Below are positions 42,233 to 48,838 of a DNA stretch of 48,838 nucleotides, piece by piece. The stretch covers positions 4,164-53,001 of the forward strand of contig NZ_JAJFZK010000020.1 of assembly GCF_020731355.1 (NCBI RefSeq), written 5' to 3'. The notes below the pieces were generated by a model, which had not been told where the DNA came from, ran no database searches, and saw nothing but the letters and a program-made list of their open reading frames with translations. Position 1 is the stretch's first letter. Every line of letters begins with the position of its first letter. The translations under genes and the position numbers were made by a program. Source of the DNA: Bacillus sp. REN16. Its GTDB lineage: Bacteria > Bacillota > Bacilli > Bacillales > Bacillaceae_L.

Positions 42233-43816
42233 TTGAACATTCAAAAACTGCATAGTAAAAATGTTTTGCTGATTCGTATTTTATGGGGATGTTTTATACT
42301 ATGTATGTTTGTCCAAGTTATAAAACATAAGGACCCTGTTTTCATCGGTATCCTTTTTGGTAGTGGGATTTTGGTATGTGGAGCATTATCAATATTTGTT
42401 TTCAAGAAACTTTTTATTAAGCAAACAATGTATTTATGTGTAATGGGGATGTCGCTTGTTACAATTGTCCTTATAGACAATGAACCTGTTATCTCTAACT
42501 TCTACCTCATTTTTTTAGTCATTTTTATTTTAACTTTATATCAGGATTATCGCCCGATCATTTTAATGACCATCCTGAGTATTTTTATTGGGGCACATTA
42601 TTATCAATACGGAGATCGTCTTAATTATGTTTATCGTGAAGGTGACTTTTCCTACTTTTTGTTTACACTCTCTGTTACTTTTATCGTAGCTTTCCTGCAA
42701 ATTCGTTATAGCAGAGCGGTAAAAAGAGCTGATGATGCAAAAAAAGAGGAAGTAAAAAAGGATAACGAAGAACAAATTTTAGCACTCATCAATTCAATGC
42801 CTGATTTAATTTATATTCAGGATGGCGCAGGAAGATTTATTGAAATGAATCAGTATGCTAAAGCTTTATTTAAATTGGAGGATATTGATTATCGTGATAA
42901 GCGTTTAGAAGAGCTTTTCACCAAAAATGAATGGTTTAAACACTTTCAAACTTGCTTTTCCAACGATGAGATTGCTTGGGAGAAGGGTATGCCTTATAGA
43001 TTCGAATTAGACCTTTCAATTGAAAATCATTTCTCCGCTGTTTTTGATATTATGAAGGTTCCTACTTTTTTTGCAGATGGCAGCAGGAAAAACTTATTGG
43101 TCATCGGACGCGATATTACAGAACAAAAGAAATCGTATGACCTTTTTTTAAAATCAGAAAAGCTTGCTGTCGTAAGTGAGCTTGCTGCTGGAGTTGCACA
43201 TGAAATAAGAAATCCTTTAACTTCTATAAAAGGCTTTATGCAGCTAGTTGATCAAGGTGGAGAATTTAAGCGTGATTACGTACAAGTCATGTTAAGTGAA
43301 ATATCGAGAATGGAGTCTATTGTTTCCGAATATCTATCCTTGGCTAAACCAAACGAAAACTCACCAAAATCTCTTCAACCTATTGATACTCTTGTTAGAA
43401 ATGTAATGACTCTTTTCGAGAGTCAGGCAAACCTGAAAAATATTATGATTCATTCAGAAATAGAGCATTCTAACCAAATATTGTGTAACCCGAATGAAAT
43501 TAAACAGGTTTTTATTAACATACTGCAAAATGCGATCGAAGCGATTGGATCCAATGGGGACATTTTTATCTATTTAAAGAATATCGGCGAAGACGGAGTA
43601 GAAATTACCTTTATTGACAATGGATGCGGGATCGAGAAAGAACGATTAATGAAGATAGGTGAACCCTTTTATTCAACAAAGGAAAAAGGAACAGGACTTG
43701 GGCTGTTAACTTCCAACCGGATTATGGAAAGCCATAATGGATCGATCAAGATTGATAGTGAAGTAAATAAAGGGACCGAAGTGAGAGTTTTTTTGCCCAC
43801 TAGCCAATCCAAATAA
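42233..43816 (+). CDS. PAS-domain sensor histidine kinase (sporulation-kinase type)
   Basis: A 527-residue kinase from TTG 42233 (GAGGTGAATTCATA). Five or six hydrophobic helices cover residues 10-160. A PAS domain follows (ALINSMPDLIYIQDGAGRFIEMNQ, to about 300). The HisKA motif VAHEIRNPLTSIKGF has the phosphorylated His near residue 323. The ATPase end has NILQNAIEA, DNGCGIEKE, FYSTKEKGTGLGL. No response regulator is adjacent, as is common for orphan kinases feeding the Spo0 phosphorelay; that link is inferred. A terminator hairpin follows at 43840. A diverged duplicate of its 3' end lies at 44185. Confidence 0.88.
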   Translation: MNIQKLHSKNVLLIRILWGCFILCMFVQVIKHKDPVFIGILFGSGILVCGALSIFVFKKLFIKQTMYLCVMGMSLVTIVLIDNEPVISNFYLIFLVIFILTLYQDYRPIILMTILSIFIGAHYYQYGDRLNYVYREGDFSYFLFTLSVTFIVAFLQIRYSRAVKRADDAKKEEVKKDNEEQILALINSMPDLIYIQDGAGRFIEMNQYAKALFKLEDIDYRDKRLEELFTKNEWFKHFQTCFSNDEIAWEKGMPYRFELDLSIENHFSAVFDIMKVPTFFADGSRKNLLVIGRDITEQKKSYDLFLKSEKLAVVSELAAGVAHEIRNPLTSIKGFMQLVDQGGEFKRDYVQVMLSEISRMESIVSEYLSLAKPNENSPKSLQPIDTLVRNVMTLFESQANLKNIMIHSEIEHSNQILCNPNEIKQVFINILQNAIEAIGSNGDIFIYLKNIGEDGVEITFIDNGCGIEKERLMKIGEPFYSTKEKGTGLGLLTSNRIMESHNGSIKIDSEVNKGTEVRVFLPTSQSK

Positions 43817-43839
43817 TAGTCTATGCGTTAAAACAAATC

Positions 43840-43871
43840 GGCACCCTCCTACTATTTGGAGAGGTGCTGTC
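43840..43871 (+). terminator. Terminator-like hairpin after the kinase gene
   Basis: GGCACCCTCC...GGAGAGGTGCTG with an imperfect stem, followed by TCTTGTTTCTC. Confidence 0.65.
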
Positions 43872-44023
43872 TTGTTTCTCAGGTTTTCTCGCGCATAATA
43901 CCCTATACTTTTCTTTTGTAAAATCCTACCGGGTGTCGGGCTCAATGGATCGTTCCAATTTAGTTTAAAATCTGTGAATTAGGGTATTTTAACAATACAC
44001 GTTGGGAAAGGAAGGATAAAAAA

Positions 44024-44173
44024 ATGATTTGGACAATTATCGGTATTTTACTTATTCTTTGGATTCTAGGATTCGCTTTCCATATCGCCGGCGGATTAAT
44101 TCATATTCTACTCGTAATTGCTGTTATTGTACTCATTGTTAAATTGATTCAAAGAATGGGAGCCAAAAAATAG
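44024..44173 (+). CDS. Small lmo0937-type membrane protein
   Basis: A 49-residue protein from ATG 44024 behind GGAAAGGAAGGATAAAAAA. It consists of two hydrophobic helices around the motif FHIAGGLIHILL and a basic end (QRMGAKK). This pattern is that of the lmo0937 family of small Firmicute membrane proteins, whose role is unknown (often stress related). It sits between the kinase gene and the kinase fragment. Confidence 0.8.
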   Translation: MIWTIIGILLILWILGFAFHIAGGLIHILLVIAVIVLIVKLIQRMGAKK

Positions 44174-44184
44174 ATGGGTTTTTT

Positions 44185-44358
44185 GAAAAAGGAACCATGC
44201 TTGGATTGTTAACCTCCAACCGGATTATGGAAAACCACAAAGTGACTGTAAAGATTGATAATGAGGTAAATAAAAGGACCGAAGTGAGAGTTTTTTCCCC
44301 ACTATCCAATCTTGTCATGGTTAAATATTATATCGTGGCGTTCGGGGGAACATTATAA
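44185..44358 (+). pseudogene. Fragment duplicating the 3' end of the sensor kinase gene
   Basis: 44185-44316 aligns with 43682-43815: LLTSNRIMENHKVTVKIDNE and NKRTEVRVFSPLSN are diverged versions of the kinase tail. The rest of the kinase is absent, and the frame continues 14 codons to a stop at 44356. It has no start signal. It marks an old tandem kinase copy or local duplication around the small membrane-protein gene. Confidence 0.8.
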
Positions 44359-44367
44359 AATAGAGTT

Positions 44368-44425
44368 GGAAAAAAATAGGGGAACGGTGGAACCGTCCCC
44401 TTGTTTTCCGTCCCCTTGTTTTATG
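44368..44425 (+). repeat. AAATAGGGGAACGG...ACCGTCCCC dispersed repeat
   Basis: Matches 42170-42215 and 48774-48814, with GTCCCCTTGTTTT present twice. Confidence 0.7.
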
Positions 44426-44434
44426 TTTCGCTTT

Positions 44435-45157
44435 TCAATAACTCTGCTCAACTACAAGCTTTGCCCTATCCCCTCTTGTAATAATGTGAGCGTATTCAAT
44501 TATGTTATCTTTGTCGTCATAGGTTCTAGATTCTGATAAGAATGTTGGTGAACCCTTGGGGATCTTTAGATAGCTGCTTGCTACTTCATCGGACAACTTG
44601 GGCTCAATTAATTCAGTCCCGCGGGCAATCTTGATTGAGTACTTTGAATGTAAGGTTTCAATGAGCGAACCTTTACATTCCTCAACTGTAAGTCCCGGAG
44701 CAACTCTCCAAGGGATATAGGATGTAATGTATTGAATCGGTACCTTGTCCGCATACTGTATCCTATATAATTTGATCACTGGATCCATTTCTGCGATTTG
44801 CAGGGTAGATGCAATGGATTGATCAGCTGGGATAACCACAAGCCCTAACACCTCTGTTTCAGTGTTTTGTCCTCTCATTTGAAGTTCTGCAGAACTTCGG
44901 AATTTCTGGTTACGCGATGAAGCTGATATTTGATCTAATGAGACAAATGTCCCTTTTCCCTGAATTCGACTCACATAACCTTCATATTCTAATTGCTGTA
45001 ATGCCAAGCGAACAGTCGTCCTGCTTACTTTATATTCCTCACAAAATTCACTTTCCGTTGGTAATTGATGATCAACCTCGTAATTTCCAGATTTAATTAG
45101 TTCAATAATTTTATTTTTAATAGTGGTATATAAGGCTACCCCTTCGCTTTTGTTCAA
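44435..45157 (-). CDS. GntR-family regulator with UTRA domain (NagR/YvoA-like)
   Basis: A 240-residue protein from TTG 45157, positioned after AAAGGAGGTCCCTTGA. The N-terminal winged helix is [40 protein letters not shown] in pattern, followed by a UTRA effector domain ([20 protein letters not shown] ... YEH-like [20 protein letters not shown]). Regulators of this type respond to phosphosugars such as GlcN-6-P or GlcNAc-6-P. It is divergent from the PTS gene, with a TTGGT-ATA-ACCAA palindrome between them. Confidence 0.85.
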   Translation of the reverse strand: MNKSEGVALYTTIKNKIIELIKSGNYEVDHQLPTESEFCEEYKVSRTTVRLALQQLEYEGYVSRIQGKGTFVSLDQISASSRNQKFRSSAELQMRGQNTETEVLGLVVIPADQSIASTLQIAEMDPVIKLYRIQYADKVPIQYITSYIPWRVAPGLTVEECKGSLIETLHSKYSIKIARGTELIEPKLSDEVASSYLKIPKGSPTFLSESRTYDDKDNIIEYAHIITRGDRAKLVVEQSY

Positions 45158-45273
45158 TCAAGGGACCTCCTTTAAAAGTTATCATAGCTCTATCATATAA
45201 CAATTGTTGTAACATTTGAACAAAAATTACACACCTAACAGTACGGATTGACGATATAAGAAGGGAATCATCC

Positions 45274-45286
45274 TTGGTATAACCAA
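45274..45286. promoter_or_regulatory. NagR/DasR-type operator (dre-like)
   Basis: TTGGTATAACCAA, arms TTGGT/ACCAA, resembles the operators of NagR-type GntR proteins and lies between the regulator and the PTS gene. Apart from this and the cre-like site, the 435-base gap shows no gene. Confidence 0.55.
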
Positions 45287-45471
45287 TAAGGTAACTACAA
45301 ATTAAAGAATAAAAATACAATTGACAATATTAATAACAAGATGATAAATTCATTATAACAATATAAAACATTTTTATATTTGTAGTAACAAGTGATGAGG
45401 ACAGGCTGTTTGATGACACAATAATTTTTAAAATAATTTATAGAATTACCTCGTATTTCGTTGTTTCAATT

Positions 45472-45485
45472 TGTAACCGTTATCG
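45472..45485 (+). promoter_or_regulatory. cre-like site upstream of the PTS gene
   Basis: TGTAACCGTTATCG differs from the cre consensus only in the final base; it is about 110 bases before the PTS coding region. Confidence 0.45.
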
Positions 45486-45592
45486 TTCATTATTTTATTT
45501 TTATATTTAAGACCCTAACATCAAACACGCAGTGATTATTCTGTGCCGCCTCTACTTCACTTTAATGACTTTTACTTTACCTAGGTTGGGGC

Positions 45593-47581
45593 TTGCCCCT
45601 AAAAAAAGAAAGGAAGGCAATTAGGTTTAAAAAAGCATTTCAGATTTTACAACAACTTGGACGGGCTTTGATGACGCCTGTTGCCGTTTTGCCGGCTGCT
45701 GGACTATTGCTCCGATTTGGTGACACGGACTTATTGAATCTGCCAATAATAAAGGATGCAGGGGGCGTGATTTTTGATAACCTTCCGCTCATTTTTGCTG
45801 TCGGTGTCGCGATAGGTTTATCCGGCGGAGCCGGTGTGGCAGGTTTAGCTGCTGTTATCGGGTATTTGATCTTAACAAAAACACTCGATAACATGGGAGC
45901 CTTACTCGGTTTGGAGCCCCCTTATGAGGGTGCAGAACACTTGATTAATATGGGGGTTTTTGGTGGCGTTATCATAGGCTTACTAGCTGCCTTCTTATAT
46001 AATAAGTATTCAAAGATAGAATTACCTCAAGTTTTAGGGTTCTTTTCAGGAAAACGATTTGTACCCATTATTACATCAATAAGTTCATTATTTACAGGTG
46101 TTGTCTTTGCATTCTTATGGCCACCTATTCAAAATGGTATTAATGCTTTAAGTACATTGATTTCAGATTCTACAATTGGTTTATTCTTCTATGGAACCAT
46201 CTATCGGTTATTAATACCATTCGGTTTACACCATATCTTCTACACTCCATTCTACTTTATGATGGGTGAATACGTAGACCCAAATACAGGTAATATTGTC
46301 ACTGGGGATATGGCTCGATTCTTTGCTGGAGATCCTACTGCTGGTAGATTCATGATGGGGGATTTCCCATATATGATTTTCTGTCTTCCAGCAGCAGCTT
46401 TAGCAATGATTCATGCTGCAAGACCCGAAAAACGCAAAATGGTTTCCGGTATTCTTATTTCAGCAGCATTAACATCGATGCTAACAGGGATTACGGAACC
46501 AGTAGAATTTGCATTCCTTTTCGTCGCACCGTTACTTTATTTAGTTAACGCCATTTTAGCTGGTAGTATGTTTGTCATTATGGATCTCTTCCATGTTAAA
46601 CACGGTTACACTTTCTCAGGCGGCGGAATTGACTATGTCTTAAACTATGGTCTGTCAACAAATGGGTGGGTAGCCATCCCAGTGGGTATTGTTTTTGGTA
46701 TTATATATTATTTTCTGTTCCGTTTTGCTATTAAAAAATGGAACTTACAAACCCCGGGAAGAGAAATTACCGAGGGAGATACTGACGATCAACCAGTAAT
46801 TAATGGCGATGACCTAGCTTACGATGTCCTTGAGGCATTAGGAGGTAAAGAAAATATCGCTCATCTCGATGCTTGTATCACTCGCTTACGTGTAACAGTT
46901 AACAACCCAGCAAATGTTCAAAAGGAACAGTTGAAAACACTTGGAGCCGTTGGTGTCTTGGAAATGGGGAACAACTTCCAAGCAATCTTTGGTACCAAGT
47001 CAGATGCCTTGAAAGATGAAATTAATTCTGTCATAGCAGGCGGCAGTAATAGACCAAAGCGGAATCAAGAAGAAATGAAGGCAGAAGCAGAAGTAGCAGC
47101 TGCTACAATACCTGTCAAAACGATTACGGATACACTTGTTTCTCCTCTAACTGGAAAAATCATACCGTTATCGGAAGTACCTGATTCTGTTTTCTCAAAT
47201 ATGATGCTCGGTGACGGAATTGCGATAGAGCCCACTGACGGAACTATTGTAGCTCCAGTTAATGGAGAAATAATTACGATATTCCCAACTAAACATGCTG
47301 TTGCCATAAAAAGTGATGCAGGAGCTGAAATCCTTATTCATATCGGAATTGACACGGTTGAACTAAAGGGAGAAGGCTTTGAAACACTTGTTTCACCAGG
47401 AGATAAAGTGACACAAGGGCAGCCAATTGTTAACGTTGATTTTGAATCGATTAAAGTCAAAGTACCATCTATTATTACACCAGTTGTTATAACAAATTTA
47501 TCACCAGAAAATCATTTAGACCGAAACATAAATGAAAATGCTATTGCTGGCGAGACAGTCATACTTGAAATTAAATCATAA
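45593..47581 (+). CDS. PTS EIICBA permease of the glucose/N-acetylglucosamine class
   Basis: Up to 662 residues. EIIC membrane domain about 15-390 (LMTPVAVLPAAGLLLRFG; GITEPVEFAFLF). EIIB about 405-485, with phospho-Cys in LDACITRLRV. EIIA about 510-650, with the phospho-His in ILIHIGIDTVEL. Domain order C-B-A is that of NagE-type permeases. The start is unclear: the only usual start is TTG 45593 without a good ribosome site, while GAAAGGAAGG (45608-45617) precedes an ATT at 45620. With the NagR-like repressor, N-acetylglucosamine is favoured over glucose (inferred). Confidence 0.88.
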   Translation: MPLKKERKAIRFKKAFQILQQLGRALMTPVAVLPAAGLLLRFGDTDLLNLPIIKDAGGVIFDNLPLIFAVGVAIGLSGGAGVAGLAAVIGYLILTKTLDNMGALLGLEPPYEGAEHLINMGVFGGVIIGLLAAFLYNKYSKIELPQVLGFFSGKRFVPIITSISSLFTGVVFAFLWPPIQNGINALSTLISDSTIGLFFYGTIYRLLIPFGLHHIFYTPFYFMMGEYVDPNTGNIVTGDMARFFAGDPTAGRFMMGDFPYMIFCLPAAALAMIHAARPEKRKMVSGILISAALTSMLTGITEPVEFAFLFVAPLLYLVNAILAGSMFVIMDLFHVKHGYTFSGGGIDYVLNYGLSTNGWVAIPVGIVFGIIYYFLFRFAIKKWNLQTPGREITEGDTDDQPVINGDDLAYDVLEALGGKENIAHLDACITRLRVTVNNPANVQKEQLKTLGAVGVLEMGNNFQAIFGTKSDALKDEINSVIAGGSNRPKRNQEEMKAEAEVAAATIPVKTITDTLVSPLTGKIIPLSEVPDSVFSNMMLGDGIAIEPTDGTIVAPVNGEIITIFPTKHAVAIKSDAGAEILIHIGIDTVELKGEGFETLVSPGDKVTQGQPIVNVDFESIKVKVPSIITPVVITNLSPENHLDRNINENAIAGETVILEIKS

Positions 47582-47595
47582 CAACCATTATATAA

Positions 47596-47624
47596 AACCC
47601 AAGGAAAGTCCCTTGGGTTTTTCT
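47596..47624 (+). terminator. Intrinsic terminator after the PTS gene
   Basis: AACCCAAGG-AAAGT-CCCTTGGGTT followed by TTTC; a tight GC-containing stem 15 bases after the stop. Confidence 0.88.
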
Positions 47625-47641
47625 GATTGGGGGAAACAGTA

Positions 47642-48493
47642 TTGAACATGATTATAGAACAACTTACTAAGCAGGATATTGAACAATTGATCTTACATAC
47701 AAAAATGCAGGGATGGGCGTATAATCGACAGGAATTAGAAACATTATTTGCGATAGGAAAAATCTTCGGACATAAAAACAAACAGAACGAAATTGTATCA
47801 TGTGCTGCAATCATTCCTTATGATAACAACCGCATCGCATCAATAGGAATGGTTTTGGTGAATCAACATTATAGAGGACTTGGATTAGGTAAGGAAGTTG
47901 TCCTAAGCTGCATAAACGCAGTACCTGCGGAAACCCCCATTATGCTAGTGGCATCTGAAGCCGGTAAGCCGTTGTATGAAAAATTAGGTTTTACGACTAT
48001 TGACGTTGTACACAAAGTAGTAACTATACCAAGAACAGAACCCACAGCCTCTGAACTAGAAGTTAAAATAACTTCTTTTCAAAATCAGGATTTCGATGAA
48101 GTTGTTAAATTAGATGAAGAAACTTTCGGAGCTAATCGAAAAGAATTAATCACCCACAGATTAAAACAAGCAAAAAAATCAATCATTGCAAGGAACAAGA
48201 ACGGGAAACTTATAGGGTTTGGTTTATGCATTCAAATAGATAAAGGACTGGTAATCGGCCCTATCATTGCACCAAATGATCAAATTGCTCTCCTCCAAGT
48301 AAATAAATTAGCCGATAAGCATCAAGGCAATATAAGAATGGATATACCAGCAAAGCACGAATCGTTTCTCAAATTAGTTGAACAACAAGGAGATATAGAA
48401 ATAACCACACGCCCATTAATGGTTAAGGAAAAAGCAAACTATCCCGCAAACAATCGCGCCTTTTATGGGATGGCTGGACAAACGTATGGATAA
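47642..48493 (+). CDS. GNAT-family N-acetyltransferase with C-terminal second domain
   Basis: A 283-residue protein. TTG 47642 is seven bases after GGGGGA and is preferred; ATG 47648 is further away and TTG 47627 too early. The N-terminal half is a GNAT domain with the acetyl-CoA motif HYRGLGLGKEVV and PLYEKLGF. The second half (DEVVKLDEETFGANRKELITHRLKQA onward) is the Acetyltransf_18-type domain often fused to such enzymes. Substrate unknown. It stands alone between a terminator and a repeat. Confidence 0.82.
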   Translation: MNMIIEQLTKQDIEQLILHTKMQGWAYNRQELETLFAIGKIFGHKNKQNEIVSCAAIIPYDNNRIASIGMVLVNQHYRGLGLGKEVVLSCINAVPAETPIMLVASEAGKPLYEKLGFTTIDVVHKVVTIPRTEPTASELEVKITSFQNQDFDEVVKLDEETFGANRKELITHRLKQAKKSIIARNKNGKLIGFGLCIQIDKGLVIGPIIAPNDQIALLQVNKLADKHQGNIRMDIPAKHESFLKLVEQQGDIEITTRPLMVKEKANYPANNRAFYGMAGQTYG

Positions 48494-48519
48494 TCTTCTC
48501 TAGCACATTCGCACAAACT

Positions 48520-48820
48520 CAAGGTTGGACCGTCCCCTTGTTTCGCAAAATTAAAAATGAAATTAAATGAGTGGAACTGTCCTCTTGTTCCCTGTTAATA
48601 CTGAATGGTATAACTAGCATTATCTCGATTTCCTTAGTTTCTTTAATAGGTTCCTTTAAACAAGCGTTTGTTTGAAGTTTGAAATGATTGGGGCTTTGGT
48701 GTTGAATCGTCAAACAAACATTTGTTTAAATAACTTTGGGACGTCACCGTGATTATCCTCTATTTTTTTTGATGGAAAAAAATAGGCGAACAGCGGAGCC
48801 GTCCCCTTGTTCTGCTTGAA
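48520..48820. repeat. Paired-palindrome repeat, copy e
   Basis: From 48565 it aligns with 41963-42215. Palindrome centres 48665.5 and 48719.5, 54 bases apart; the right end is AAATAGGCGAACAGCGGAGC then GTCCCCTTGTTCTG. A further GGACCGTCCCCTTGTTTC lies at 48526. No gene is seen to the end of the window. Confidence 0.85.
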
Positions 48821-48838
48821 ATTTGGCCCTCACTCAAA

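Overview
The window looks like a chromosome segment of a low-GC, spore-forming Bacillaceae bacterium (Bacillus sensu lato). It has AT-rich intergenic regions, strong AGGAGG-type ribosome binding sites with frequent TTG/GTG starts, a SAM-I riboswitch, cre-like sites, a sporulation-type PAS histidine kinase and many dispersed palindromic repeats. Almost all functional content is catabolic (uptake plus breakdown of unusual small molecules), separated by repeat-rich, decaying mobile DNA.

Layout. (1) 1-661: end of an EAL-domain gene and a PilZ gene (c-di-GMP signalling). (2) 993-13102, minus strand: a nine-gene operon of a ring-opening amidohydrolase, an AroM-like protein, an IclR regulator, a hydantoinase, an N-carbamoyl amino acid hydrolase, a HutU-like hydratase, a histidine-ammonia-lyase-fold protein without the MIO triad, a BCCT betaine transporter and a YjiH-type membrane protein. 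Taken together this is best read as an ergothioneine (thiol-histidine betaine) utilisation operon. Expected steps are BCCT uptake, trimethylamine elimination by an ergothionase, thiourocanate hydration, loss of sulfur, hydantoin ring opening, and decarbamoylation to glutamate. Its leader (13204-13575) carries a SAM-I riboswitch with terminator and, downstream, a near-consensus sigma-A promoter with IclR-type palindromes.

(3) 13951-16548: a DUF2442 gene, a REP-associated tyrosine transposase (RAYT) and a frameshifted yifB/comM-like gene. (4) 17232-22395, minus: an amino-acid ABC importer with an opine-dehydrogenase-family enzyme and a GntR/FCD regulator, an opine-type uptake and catabolic operon. 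(5) 23048-24031: a solitary PD-(D/E)XK nuclease with a RAMA-like tail. (6) 24197-25670: a second RAYT plus yifB remnant in the opposite gene order. (7) 26137-30684: a Crp/Fnr regulator divergent from a GC-richer cassette of MatC-like carrier, DUF6282 hydrolase, cupin and HpcH/HpaI aldolase, with unknown substrate. (8) 32071-41218, minus: a LacI-controlled cluster closely resembling the levoglucosan dehydrogenase pathway (two Gfo/Idh/MocA oxidoreductases, two TIM-barrel isomerase/eliminases, a ribose-type ABC importer). (9) 42233-48493: sensor kinase, small membrane protein, kinase fragment, NagR-like GntR regulator, GlcNAc/glucose-type PTS EIICBA and a GNAT acetyltransferase.

Repeats. Between these blocks lie at least five interspersed palindromic repeat families. 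One is a paired-palindrome element present five times with exactly 54 bp between palindrome centres. There are also three copies of a short-peptide module with a convergent RNA, resembling a type I toxin-antitoxin layout. All functional assignments are from reading the sequence and recalled family knowledge; no searches were run.
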